Source: an uncultured Clostridia bacterium
Lineage (GTDB): Bacteria > Bacillota_I > Bacilli_A > RF39 > UBA660
Direction of reading: 5' to 3'
DNA: 39,458 bases
Assembly: GCA_946619755.1 (NCBI GenBank)
Contig: CAMOMI010000005.1
Location: forward strand, 1-39,458
This document shows positions 14,421-22,017 of this stretch, one piece after another. The first letter of the stretch is position 1. The number at the start of each line of letters is the position of its first letter. A model generated the notes under the pieces. The model was not told where the DNA came from. It searched no databases and saw nothing but the letters and a program-made list of their open reading frames with translations. A program made the translations under genes and the position numbers.

Positions 14421-15698
14421 ATGAAACTTATGAACGTTAAAGGTACTTATGATTATATGCCTAAAGATATGAAAATTAGGAATAACATTCTAGATGTTTT
14501 AAGGAAAAATTTTGAAAAATATGGTTATTTACCAATAGAAACACCAATGATTAATTATTATGAGCTTCTTAGTTATAAATATAATGATGATGCAGAAATA
14601 TTAAGTGAAATATATAGACTAACAGATCAAGGTGAAAGAGATTTGGGACTTAGATTTGATTTAACTGTACCTTTTTGTAAAGTGGTTGGTCTTACTAAGG
14701 ACTTGGTTTTACCTTTCAGGAGATATGAAATTGGCAAGGTTTTTCGTAATGGACCTGTAAAAGCTGGTAGAACAAGAGAATTTTATCAGTGTGATGTCGA
14801 TGTTGTTGGTATTGATAATCGTTTTATTGAGGCTGAACAGATTTTGATGGCTATTAATACATATCGTGAATTAGGTATTGAAGTGGTTGTTAAATATAAT
14901 AATAGGAAACTTATGAGTGGCCTTATCGAACTTGCTGGAATAGATAAGAATAAGATTGATAGCGTTATTGGTATTATCGATAAACTTGAAAAAGTTAGAC
15001 ATGATGAAATTAAAGATATGTTGAAAGAAATAGATGTTAGTGACGATAGTATTAATAAATTATTTGATTTATTTCAAAAAAATATTGATGAATATAAAGA
15101 TATGGCTAATGATAATGAATTGGTTATGGCAGGAGTTAGTGAACTTTTAGAAGTTAATAAGTATTTAGAAGAATTAGATGTTTTAGATAAATGTGCGTTT
15201 ACACCAACATTAGCAAGGGGATTATCAATATATACTGGAATTGTATTTGAGTTTTATGATAAAGAAGAAAGAATTAGTTCGGCTATTGGTGGTGGTGGAA
15301 GGTATGATAAGATTATTACTAATTTTATGGATAATGGAAATGTATATCCAGCTGTCGGTTTATCTTTTGGCCTTGAACCAATATTTGTAATTCTTAAACA
15401 AGAAATAGAAAAAACGAGATTAATTGATATTTATATGGTACCACTTGATACAGATACAGAGACACTTAAATTGGCCTCATTATTTAGAAGTGAAGGATAT
15501 AGAGTACTTATTGAGATGAATAAGAAAAAGATAGGTAAGTGTTTTGAATATGCCGAGAGAAATAACATTAAATATGTTATGATTGTTGGACAAGATGAAG
15601 TAAGTAGTGGTAATTATAAAATAAAAGATATGGATAAAAAAGAAGAATACTCTTATAATATTTCTGAATTAAAAGAGTTTTTAAAAAACAATAATTAA
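14421..15698 (+). CDS. hisS: Histidyl-tRNA synthetase
   Basis: The protein has 425 residues from the ATG at 14421, behind GGAGG; the ATG at 14430 is a weaker alternative. The class II core is visible: motif 1 region PIETPMINYYELL, motif 2 RYEIGKVFRNGPVKAGRTREFYQCDVDVVG, and motif 3 AIGGGGRYD with SFGLEPI. The histidine-specific loop reads LARGLSIYTGIVFEF, where many bacteria have LVRGLDYYT. The catalytic Arg is kept and the usual Asp is Ser. The C-terminal anticodon domain (about 335-425) contains IDIYMVPLDTDTETLKLASLFRSEGYRV. It charges tRNA-His. The usual Bacillota partner aspS does not follow; a terminator does. No T-box leader is present. Confidence 0.95.
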   Translation: MKLMNVKGTYDYMPKDMKIRNNILDVLRKNFEKYGYLPIETPMINYYELLSYKYNDDAEILSEIYRLTDQGERDLGLRFDLTVPFCKVVGLTKDLVLPFRRYEIGKVFRNGPVKAGRTREFYQCDVDVVGIDNRFIEAEQILMAINTYRELGIEVVVKYNNRKLMSGLIELAGIDKNKIDSVIGIIDKLEKVRHDEIKDMLKEIDVSDDSINKLFDLFQKNIDEYKDMANDNELVMAGVSELLEVNKYLEELDVLDKCAFTPTLARGLSIYTGIVFEFYDKEERISSAIGGGGRYDKIITNFMDNGNVYPAVGLSFGLEPIFVILKQEIEKTRLIDIYMVPLDTDTETLKLASLFRSEGYRVLIEMNKKKIGKCFEYAERNNIKYVMIVGQDEVSSGNYKIKDMDKKEEYSYNISELKEFLKNNN

Positions 15699-15724
15699 GG
15701 GCATTATTAATGCTCTTTTTTTAA
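15699..15724 (+). terminator. Terminator after hisS
   Basis: GGGCATT pairs with AATGCTC (one G-T pair) around ATT, followed by a run of seven T. Confidence 0.85.
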
Positions 15725-15725
15725 A

Positions 15726-15754
15726 TTGACAAAAAAATATTGATATGTTATTAT
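15726..15754 (+). promoter_or_regulatory. Promoter of the two-TM protein gene
   Basis: TTGACA and TATTAT are separated by 17 bases, directly after the hisS terminator. Confidence 0.85.
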
Positions 15755-15786
15755 AAGCAGTTGAATTAAGTAATTTTGGAGGCATT

Positions 15787-17460
15787 ATGGAAATACATGA
15801 TTTGGCTATTAAGTATAAAGCTTTATATCAAAAGGCAGAAACGATGATATCAAATGTTGAAGAAATTGGCTTTGATGTATCTGAATTAAAGGAAATCTTA
15901 CAAAATATTGGAAATGAAGTTAATAATAGTATTAAAACACAATCTGTTGAAGGATTTGCACGTGCTAGTTATGAAATTTATTATTCAACAGGTATTAATA
16001 AATTAAATAAGTTTATTGTTTTTTTAGAAAAATACAATGTGTACTTTCAAGTTCTTAATTCTTGTAAATGGTTAAGTATGAGAATTAAAGATGATAATAT
16101 AACAGAACAAGAATTAAAGCAATATGTTAGTGAAATGGCATATAATTTAAAATTGATTGTTAGATCTGATACAATGGATTATGATAATGAAAAGCATATT
16201 GTTAAAGAGGTTTATTTAACAGCATATAATATTATTAAATTAGAATTAATAATGACTGGAGAAAGTATGCTATATCGATTTGCTTTAGAAGAGGATATAA
16301 ATAGTTCATATTTTAATACAATTATTAAGAATGATTTAAAGAAAATTAATATTGATGATAAAAAGAATAGTAGATTAAAAGAAAAATTATTTGAAATTCG
16401 CAAGAAGGGTATAAATAGTGACTATTTTGATATTGATGTAATTAGAATGATTGTTCTTAATGATAAAAAAATTGATTGTCAAAAAGCAATTACGAAAAAA
16501 ATTAATACATTGGTAGATGGTTTTAAAGAAAATTCTGAATGTATAACAAGTAATGTTAGAAAATTAACAGAGCTTGAAAAAGATGAAAAACGTTGTTGTC
16601 GTGAAATTAATATAAATAAGAAAATAATTAGAGAAAAATTAATTTCATTTATTTTAACTGCTTCAATATTGATTGGAGTTGGTAGTTTAATTCCAACATT
16701 TGCAAGAAAACGCAATATGAAAGATATGTATCTAAAGAAATCGGAGATATATTCAACTATTGATGATACTACTACAGAAACAACTAAGGAAGTCTATTTG
16801 ACTGAAACACCAGATAAAGAAGTAACTGTAAAAGTGTATGATGAGCGTACTGATGATAAAAGAAGAGGTTATTTATTATATGATGTTAGTTCGTTAGATT
16901 TTGAAGAAGCAAGCGAATATTATGACTATGGAACTAGTAATTATGGTGTTAAGCCTAGTAAAGGTAGAGATAGATCTAGTGATGGTGATGTTATTGCAGA
17001 TTATCAAGGTAGTTATACTGAAGTTACAGTGACTACATATGATTATATAGCACCTGGATTTGATGAAGAAAGCTATAAAGATAATCTTTTGGGTTTCTAT
17101 TTGATTTACTTATTTTTATTAGTAATACCATATGAGATGATTTATACAATTAATATGAGGGGCTCTATTTTTATTGGTAATATTGGTGATTTAATTCAAA
17201 AAATTAAGAAAATCAATAATGAAAAAGATAAATATTCGCGTGCTAGGTCTGATTTTAAAAAAGTAATTGAAATTTTGATAGATAAAATAAATGAAAATGA
17301 TGAGTTAAGAGAAAAATTTAATCAACTATATGAAAGTAATAAATATTTATTAAGTGATCCAGAAGAATTATCTAGACGTGTTGATAAAATAATAAATAGT
17401 AATCGTGTTGATGAAGCAAAGAGATTAGTAAGGGAGAATAAAGATAAGTTAGATAACTAA
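15787..17460 (+). CDS. Two-TM protein with external domain and coiled-coil arms, unknown
   Basis: The protein has 557 residues; GGAGG precedes the ATG. Residues 1-286 are a charged helical region, including a Cys-containing KDEKRCCREI stretch. A first membrane helix (about 287-307, SFILTASILIGVGSLIPTF) is followed by an external domain (308-432) rich in Thr, Tyr, Asp and Ser that contains TTTETTKEVYLTETPDKEVTV. A second helix (about 433-455) and a coiled-coil C terminus (456-557) follow. Both ends are therefore in the cytoplasm. The layout recalls sensors or septation-ring-like proteins, but no signalling domain is visible. It has its own promoter and terminator. I do not recognise the family. 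Confidence 0.78.
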   Translation: MEIHDLAIKYKALYQKAETMISNVEEIGFDVSELKEILQNIGNEVNNSIKTQSVEGFARASYEIYYSTGINKLNKFIVFLEKYNVYFQVLNSCKWLSMRIKDDNITEQELKQYVSEMAYNLKLIVRSDTMDYDNEKHIVKEVYLTAYNIIKLELIMTGESMLYRFALEEDINSSYFNTIIKNDLKKINIDDKKNSRLKEKLFEIRKKGINSDYFDIDVIRMIVLNDKKIDCQKAITKKINTLVDGFKENSECITSNVRKLTELEKDEKRCCREININKKIIREKLISFILTASILIGVGSLIPTFARKRNMKDMYLKKSEIYSTIDDTTTETTKEVYLTETPDKEVTVKVYDERTDDKRRGYLLYDVSSLDFEEASEYYDYGTSNYGVKPSKGRDRSSDGDVIADYQGSYTEVTVTTYDYIAPGFDEESYKDNLLGFYLIYLFLLVIPYEMIYTINMRGSIFIGNIGDLIQKIKKINNEKDKYSRARSDFKKVIEILIDKINENDELREKFNQLYESNKYLLSDPEELSRRVDKIINSNRVDEAKRLVRENKDKLDN

Positions 17461-17472
17461 TTTATCTTTTAA
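17440..17472 (+). terminator. Terminator overlapping the stop codon of the 15787 gene
   Basis: AAAGATAAGTTAG pairs with CTAATTTATCTTT (one G-T pair) around ATAA. The TAA stop lies in the stem. The following T-run is short, so strength is uncertain. Confidence 0.65.
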
Positions 17473-17494
17473 TTTTAGATAAAATGTAGTAAAA

Positions 17495-17503
17495 TGGTAA
17501 TAT
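17495..17503 (+). promoter_or_regulatory. Possible extended -10 promoter of the vanZ-ybeY-cdd-era unit
   Basis: TGGTAATAT has TGn plus TAATAT, 21 bases before the ATG. No good -35 is seen. Confidence 0.5.
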
Positions 17504-17523
17504 AAGATTAAGGAGTTGGAATA

Positions 17524-18141
17524 ATGGTATTAAAGGATATTATTGAAGATGTTTTGCCAAGTATATGGCCATTAGTATTATTTATATCTGTGGTAGTTGT
17601 TAGTTTAAGAGGAACGTATTTATTTACTGGTAGCAAAAAAACAATTATATATAAAGAAGTATTAGGACTTATTTTTATTATATATATATTGTGCTTATAT
17701 CATGTACTTACTTACAAAAATACTGGATATGGTGGCGTTAATTTAACACCATTTAAAGAAATGTTTAGATATACTTTTGGAAGTGATAATTTTGTTAAGA
17801 ATATAGTTGGTAATATATTACTATTTATACCATTTGGTTTCTTTGCCTCATATTATTTAAATACTAAAAAAGCTTGGACACCAGTTATTATTACCTTGAT
17901 TGTTTCACTTTGTGCTGAGGGTATGCAATATTATTTAGGAAGAATATTTGATGTTGATGATATTATATTAAATGTATTGGGCGGATTTTTGGGTTATTTA
18001 ATATTTGTGGCACTTAGTGCTGTTAGAAGTAGATTACCAAAATTTATGAAAAGTGATAATTTTCTTAATGTTTTAGTAATTGTAATAATAGTCTTGATAG
18101 TATTATTTTCAATGGGAATAAACGTATTTAGTTATTTATAG
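17524..18141 (+). CDS. VanZ family membrane protein
   Basis: The protein has 205 residues with five or six membrane helices. The VanZ signatures are present: NLTPFKEMFRYTFG, then NIVGNILLFIPFGFFASYY (about 92-110) and AEGMQYYLGRIFDVDDIILNVLGGFLGY (about 137-165). VanZ proteins are integral membrane proteins; one confers teicoplanin resistance in enterococci, but most chromosomal members have no assigned role, and no glycopeptide-resistance genes are near. It is followed after 8 bases by ybeY and starts a run of closely spaced genes ending with era. Confidence 0.92.
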   Translation: MVLKDIIEDVLPSIWPLVLFISVVVVSLRGTYLFTGSKKTIIYKEVLGLIFIIYILCLYHVLTYKNTGYGGVNLTPFKEMFRYTFGSDNFVKNIVGNILLFIPFGFFASYYLNTKKAWTPVIITLIVSLCAEGMQYYLGRIFDVDDIILNVLGGFLGYLIFVALSAVRSRLPKFMKSDNFLNVLVIVIIVLIVLFSMGINVFSYL

Positions 18142-18149
18142 GGGGAATT

Positions 18150-18593
18150 ATGTTTGAAATATTTAATGAATTAGATAAGAATATTGATGAATTAGAAATA
18201 TTAAAAGAATATATTAATTATGTCACACAAAAATTAGAGTTAGAAAACTGTGAGTTTAATATTATTATTGTTGATAATGAAAAAATTCATGAAATTAACA
18301 AGCAATATAGGAATATTGATAGGGAAACGGACGTAATATCTTTTGCAATGGAAGATGAGATGGACGTTAAGTATGATGATTTTAGACTGCTTGGAGATAT
18401 TTATATTTCTTATGATAGAGTTGTTAGTCAAGCAAAAGAATATGGTCATTCAACTCTTCGTGAAATATGCTTTTTAGCAACTCATGGTATACTTCATTTA
18501 CTAGGATACGATCATATGAATGTAGATGATGAGAAGAAAATGTTTGCTCTACAAAATGAGCTATTAGATGGTTATAATATAAAAAGGGATTAG
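18150..18593 (+). CDS. ybeY: Endoribonuclease YbeY (16S rRNA maturation)
   Basis: The protein has 147 residues. The zinc motif HGILHLLGYDH (H-x3-H-x5-H, about 111-121) and the preceding RNIDRETDVISFAM and LGDIYISYDRV are diagnostic of the UPF0054/YbeY family. It helps make the 3' end of 16S rRNA and in ribosome quality control. GGGGGAA precedes the ATG. It is followed at once by cdd, with no dgkA or phoH neighbour as in Bacillus. Confidence 0.95.
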   Translation: MFEIFNELDKNIDELEILKEYINYVTQKLELENCEFNIIIVDNEKIHEINKQYRNIDRETDVISFAMEDEMDVKYDDFRLLGDIYISYDRVVSQAKEYGHSTLREICFLATHGILHLLGYDHMNVDDEKKMFALQNELLDGYNIKRD

Positions 18594-18602
18594 GTGATAA
18601 AA

Positions 18603-18986
18603 ATGAAAGATCAATTAATTAAATTATTGGATTGTGCATATGCACCATATTCAAAATTTAAAGTTTCTGCCATTGTTGAGATGAAAGATGGAAAATATAT
18701 TCCAGGAGTAAATGTTGAAAATGCTTCTTATGGAGCTACTATATGCGCTGAACGTAACGCAATTACAACGGCTGTTTCTATGGGCTATAAAGCAGGAGAT
18801 TTTAGAAATATATATATAATGGTTAGTGGAGATAATTTATCGATGCCATGTTTTATGTGCAGACAAGTAATAACTGAGTTTTTTGATAAAGATAGTGGAG
18901 TTATTTTAGTTGGTAAAAATGGAGAAATGGAAAAATACACAGTTAGTGAAATTTGCCCATATCCATTTGATAAAAATGATTTATAG
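18603..18986 (+). CDS. cdd: Cytidine deaminase
   Basis: The protein has 127 residues from the ATG at 18603, behind TAGGTGA; the GTG at 18594 is part of that site. The zinc motifs are NVENASYGATICAERNA (Cys ligand and the catalytic Glu) and PCFMCRQ (two Cys ligands), as in the all-Cys tetrameric type. It deaminates cytidine and deoxycytidine to uridine and deoxyuridine for pyrimidine salvage. It sits between ybeY and era, the usual Bacilli order except that dgkA is missing. Confidence 0.95.
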   Translation: MKDQLIKLLDCAYAPYSKFKVSAIVEMKDGKYIPGVNVENASYGATICAERNAITTAVSMGYKAGDFRNIYIMVSGDNLSMPCFMCRQVITEFFDKDSGVILVGKNGEMEKYTVSEICPYPFDKNDL

Positions 18987-18997
18987 AAGGTGAAATG

Positions 18998-19891
18998 ATG
19001 AAGAGTGGTTTTATTGGTTTGGTTGGTAGGCCTAATGTTGGCAAAAGTACATTGTTAAATGCGATAATTGGTAAAAAAGTGGCTATTACTTCAAATAAGC
19101 CACAAACAACCAGAAATCTTATTGAAGGAATTAGAACAGATGAAGATACACAAATGGTATTTGTAGATACTCCGGGGATACATAAACCTAAAAATAGGTT
19201 AGGAAAAATTTTAAATAAGCAAGCATATTTTACTGTAAATGATGTCGATGTAATTTTATTTTTAGTCGATATTACTGAACCTTTGGGTAAAGGTGATATG
19301 TTTGTTATTGATGTTTTAAAAAATGTATCAACACCAGTTATTTTAGTTATTAATAAAATAGATAAATTACCAAAGGAAGAAATCTTAAAAAAAATTGATG
19401 AATATAAAGATTTATATAATTTCGATGAAATTGTACCAATATCAGCCTATAAACATGATAATATTGATAGACTTATAAACGTTCTAAAATCAAAGTTGAC
19501 AGATAATATAAAATACTATAGTGATGAAATGTATACAGATAAACCTGTTAATTTTATGGTTGGAGAAATTATTCGAGAGAAGATACTTGATTTAACTGAA
19601 GAAGAAGTGCCACATAGTGTTTCAGTAGTAGTTGATCAAATGGATTTTAATCGTGAATCTGTTAATATTAAAGCAACAATTGTTGTTGATAGAGAGAATT
19701 TGAAAAAAATACTTGTTGGAAAGAACGGAAGTATGATTAAAGAAATAGGAACTAGAGCAAGACTTGATATAGAACCATTATTAGGTAAAAAAGTATATTT
19801 AGAATTATTTGTAAAGGTAATTCCTAAATGGCGAGATAGGGAGAAATTTCTTTCTGAAATTGGCTTTAAAGAATTTAATTTTGACAAATAA
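18998..19891 (+). CDS. era: GTPase Era
   Basis: The protein has 297 residues. The ATG at 18998 is better spaced from AAGGTGA than the ATG at 18995. The G motifs are GRPNVGKST (G1), KPQTTRN (G2), DTPGIHKPKNRLG (G3), NKID (G4) and SAYK (G5). The C-terminal KH domain contains ILVGKNGSMIKEIGTRARLDIEPLLGKKVYLELFVKV. Era binds the 3' end of 16S rRNA and assists 30S assembly. With ybeY immediately upstream this is a ribosome-maturation group. A promoter for yqzL-recO appears to lie in its last codons. Confidence 0.97.
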   Translation: MKSGFIGLVGRPNVGKSTLLNAIIGKKVAITSNKPQTTRNLIEGIRTDEDTQMVFVDTPGIHKPKNRLGKILNKQAYFTVNDVDVILFLVDITEPLGKGDMFVIDVLKNVSTPVILVINKIDKLPKEEILKKIDEYKDLYNFDEIVPISAYKHDNIDRLINVLKSKLTDNIKYYSDEMYTDKPVNFMVGEIIREKILDLTEEEVPHSVSVVVDQMDFNRESVNIKATIVVDRENLKKILVGKNGSMIKEIGTRARLDIEPLLGKKVYLELFVKVIPKWRDREKFLSEIGFKEFNFDK

Positions 19892-19913
19892 ATTTGTTTA
19901 GAAATTATATAAT
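19881..19913 (+). promoter_or_regulatory. Possible promoter of yqzL-recO within the era 3' end
   Basis: TTGACA at 19881 is followed after 18 bases by TTATAT, or after 21 bases by TATAAT. The first spacing is acceptable. The element overlaps the last codons of era. Confidence 0.5.
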
Positions 19914-19941
19914 GCTAACATAATAATAATAGGTGATAAAA

Positions 19942-20034
19942 ATGACAAGAGAAGAATGTTGGCGATTATTCAGAGAAACAGGAAAAATTGAATACTATTT
20001 AGAATATAAGAAATTAACTAGAAAAGAGAATTAG
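19942..20034 (+). CDS. yqzL: YqzL-like small protein (not in ORF track)
   Basis: This 30-codon gene encodes MTREECWRLFRETGKIEYYL followed by EYKKLTRKEN. AGGTGATAAAA precedes the ATG and the stop lies 1 base before the recO start. Its position between era and recO and the W-x-L-F-x-x-TG-x-x-x-x-YL-x-YK pattern match the YqzL-like family of Bacilli, whose function is unknown. The typical length is about 45 residues, so this one is short at the C terminus. It is missed by length-based gene calling, but its ribosome binding site and location make it convincing. Confidence 0.82.
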   Translation: MTREECWRLFRETGKIEYYLEYKKLTRKEN

Positions 20035-20035
20035 A

Positions 20036-20767
20036 ATGATTAAGAAGATTGAAGGTATCGTTACATCAGAAATTGATTATAAAGAAAGTAGCAAGATAAT
20101 TAATGTTTTAACACCAGAGTATGGAATAATTGGCTTAGTTGCTAGAGGAACTAAACAATTAAAGAGTAAATTATCAGGTGTTACTTCTAAACTAACTTAT
20201 GGATACTTTCATGTCAGTTATAAAGAAAATGGCCTTTCACAGTTAATTGAAGTCGATATTATTGATAGATTTAAAAATATTAGAAAAGATATTAATTTAA
20301 TGAGCTATTCATTATATTTATTGGAACTAGCTGAGAGAGTATATAAACATGATGATGATAAACAAATATATGAAATGCTAATTGCAAGTTTGAAAAAAAT
20401 TGATGAGGGCTTCGATTATAAGGTTATTGCTATTATTTTTGAACTTAAAATGTTAGATTTTTTAGGTATTAGACCTGTAATTGATGAATGCGTTAATTGC
20501 GGTAATAAAACGGATATTGTTACTATTTCTAGTTATCGTGGAGGATATTTGTGTAAAAATTGTAGTCATGGAGAAGTGATAGTTAATATTAAAACTGTTA
20601 AACTGCTTAGAATGTTTTATTATGTCGATATTGCTAATATTACAAAATTAGATGTATCAGATAACATTAAGAGTGAACTGTCTCATTTTATATATGATTA
20701 TTATGATAGATATTCTGGAATATATTTAAAGAGTAGAGATTTTTTGCAAAACTTAGAAAAAATATAA
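20036..20767 (+). CDS. recO: DNA repair protein RecO
   Basis: The protein has 243 residues. An N-terminal OB fold (about 1-80) starts IEGIVTSEIDYKESSKIINVLTPEYGIIGLVARG. The helical C-terminal domain has a zinc site CVNCGNK and CKNC (about 152-180). RecO loads RecA with RecR in the RecFOR recombination pathway. The start lies one base after the yqzL stop, so translation is coupled. It is the last gene of the group and is followed by a terminator. Confidence 0.95.
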   Translation: MIKKIEGIVTSEIDYKESSKIINVLTPEYGIIGLVARGTKQLKSKLSGVTSKLTYGYFHVSYKENGLSQLIEVDIIDRFKNIRKDINLMSYSLYLLELAERVYKHDDDKQIYEMLIASLKKIDEGFDYKVIAIIFELKMLDFLGIRPVIDECVNCGNKTDIVTISSYRGGYLCKNCSHGEVIVNIKTVKLLRMFYYVDIANITKLDVSDNIKSELSHFIYDYYDRYSGIYLKSRDFLQNLEKI

Positions 20768-20769
20768 AA

Positions 20770-20814
20770 AACAATGCAAATAATGCTTTTGTTCGTTAAT
20801 TTGCTGTTTTTTTT
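20770..20814 (+). terminator. Terminator after recO
   Basis: GCAAAT pairs with ATTTGC, and AACA outside with TGTT, leaving a long loop, followed by a run of eight T. Confidence 0.68.
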
Positions 20815-20847
20815 GAAATTTTTTTTATACTTTTTTGTGTAAAATGG

Positions 20848-20876
20848 TTGATATTTTTAATTTTTTATTATATAAT
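20848..20876 (+). promoter_or_regulatory. Promoter of the five-tRNA cluster
   Basis: TTGATA and TATAAT are separated by 17 bases, 37 bases before the first tRNA. Confidence 0.82.
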
Positions 20877-20913
20877 TAACTAGTCAACGCAAAAATGCGT
20901 GATAAAAATTTGT

Positions 20914-21002
20914 GCCTGAGTGGCGGAATAGGTAGACGCACAGGACTTAAAATCCTGCGAGATTCAACCCTCGTGTCGGTTCAAGTCCGACCTTAGGCAC
21001 CA
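20914..21002 (+). tRNA. tRNA-Leu (anticodon TAA)
   Basis: Acceptor GCCTGAG/CTTAGGC, anticodon stem CAGGA/TCCTG with loop CTTAAAA, a long variable arm, T arm GTCGG-TTCAAGT-CCGAC, discriminator A and encoded CCA. It reads UUA, the main Leu codon of this AT-rich genome. Confidence 0.96.
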
Positions 21003-21007
21003 TTTTT

Positions 21008-21100
21008 GGAGGAATACCCAAGTCTGGTTGAAGGGACCGGTCTTGAAAACCGGGAGGTCGTGCGAGCGGCGCAGGGGTTCGAATCCCTTTTCCTCCGCCA
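21008..21100 (+). tRNA. tRNA-Ser (anticodon TGA)
   Basis: Acceptor GGAGGAA/TTTTCCTCC region, anticodon stem CCGGT/ACCGG with loop CTTGAAA, a long variable arm, discriminator G and encoded CCA. Confidence 0.96.
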
Positions 21101-21114
21101 TTTAAAATTTTTAT

Positions 21115-21191
21115 CGCGGGATGGAGCAGCTCGGTAGCTCGCTGGGCTCATAACCCAGAGGTCGTTGGTTCAAATCCATCTCCCGCAACCA
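21115..21191 (+). tRNA. Initiator tRNA-fMet (anticodon CAT)
   Basis: The first base C faces A at position 72 (CGCGGGA / TCCCGCA), the unpaired end needed for formylation. Three G-C pairs (GGG/CCC) flank the CTCATAA loop. Both mark the initiator rather than the elongator. CCA is encoded. Confidence 0.95.
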
Positions 21192-21192
21192 T

Positions 21193-21268
21193 GGTTCCGT
21201 GGTGTAGTGGTTATCACGTCTGCCTGTCACGCAGAAGATCGCGGGTTCAACTCCCGTCGGAACCGCCA
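21193..21268 (+). tRNA. tRNA-Asp (anticodon GTC)
   Basis: Acceptor GGTTCCG/CGGAACC, anticodon loop CTGTCAC, T arm GCGGG-TTCAACT-CCCGT, discriminator G and CCA. It begins one base after the initiator tRNA's CCA. Confidence 0.96.
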
Positions 21269-21276
21269 TTTTTGTT

Positions 21277-21352
<76 letters not shown>

Positions 21353-21363
21353 TTAAAAAAAAT

Positions 21364-21395
21364 AAAAAAGTTTAGATATTTCTAAACTTTTTTTG
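21364..21395. terminator. Bidirectional terminator of the tRNA cluster and the minus-strand gene
   Basis: AAAAAAGTTTAGA pairs with TCTAAACTTTTTTT around TATT. The minus-strand gene's stop codon lies in the stem. Confidence 0.88.
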
Positions 21396-21876
21396 TTTTT
21401 TTCTTCATTTTGCTCTTAAAATATTCGACTGAATCGATGCAATATGCGTCAAATTCTTCAACTAAATTAAGTGTGTCTGTTATTTTTAATTTGTTATTTC
21501 TTAATATTTCTTTTATATCAAATTTTTTCCCGATAATTATAATGCGATTTGCAATTTGTGCATTTTCGTTTTGTTTATATCTAAACTCTTTAACATATCC
21601 GTTAAGTTTTAAAATGGTTATTGCTTTATCAAAACTATTATATTTTTCGTCGAATGGATAAATATTATTTAACAATTCTTGAAATCTATTAAAAAGTTGG
21701 CAATAATTAATAAAGTTTTTAAGTTTATCAATGTTAAAATATGATTCGTTATTAATTAATAAAATGGCACAAAATAAAGATAGAAAATTGCTTGCATCTA
21801 TGATTCTATTAAATGATTCTAAGTTGCTAGAATTATGACCATTACCAACGATGTATCCTGAATACTTCTTACTCAT
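21382..21876 (-). CDS. Hypothetical helical cytoplasmic protein
   Basis: The protein has 164 residues from the ATG at 21876, behind AAAGGAGT; the ORF-track start is a TTG one codon earlier. It has no signal peptide. Residues 18-45 (LESFNRIIDASNFLSLFCAILLINNES) contain a hydrophobic helix too short and too polar for a sure membrane segment. The C terminus is basic (KSKMKKKTKKV), which may indicate nucleic-acid contact. I do not recognise the family. It lies divergent from the coiled-coil operon starting at 22018, with back-to-back promoters, so shared control is possible. Confidence 0.72.
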   Translation of the reverse strand: MSKKYSGYIVGNGHNSSNLESFNRIIDASNFLSLFCAILLINNESYFNIDKLKNFINYCQLFNRFQELLNNIYPFDEKYNSFDKAITILKLNGYVKEFRYKQNENAQIANRIIIIGKKFDIKEILRNNKLKITDTLNLVEEFDAYCIDSVEYFKSKMKKKTKKV

Positions 21877-21906
21877 CAAAATACTCCTTTCTTGAAAACG
21901 ATTTAT

Positions 21907-21935
21907 ATTATAACATAATTTGTTAAAATAACCAA
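21907..21935 (-). promoter_or_regulatory. Promoter of the minus-strand gene at 21382-21876
   Basis: On the minus strand TTGGTT is followed after 17 bases by TATAAT with TGT before it (extended -10), 31 bases ahead of the ATG. Confidence 0.72.
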
Positions 21936-21952
21936 ATTTAAAGATAAAACAA

Positions 21953-21981
21953 TTGACAAAATTTACATATCTTTATATAAT
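21953..21981 (+). promoter_or_regulatory. Perfect consensus promoter of the coiled-coil/DUF1292 operon
   Basis: TTGACA and TATAAT are separated by exactly 17 bases, matching the sigma-A consensus in all twelve positions. This suggests strong constant expression. Confidence 0.92.
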
Positions 21982-22017
21982 TATAATAGATGATTATTAA
22001 GATAGAGGTGGTTGGCA

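Noticed and set aside
17524-18141. Glycopeptide resistance from the VanZ protein
   Set aside because: No vanA, vanH, vanX or regulators are near; most chromosomal VanZ proteins are not tied to resistance.
19636-19887. Minus-strand 83-residue ORF inside era
   Set aside because: It is antisense to the conserved KH domain of Era with no start signals.
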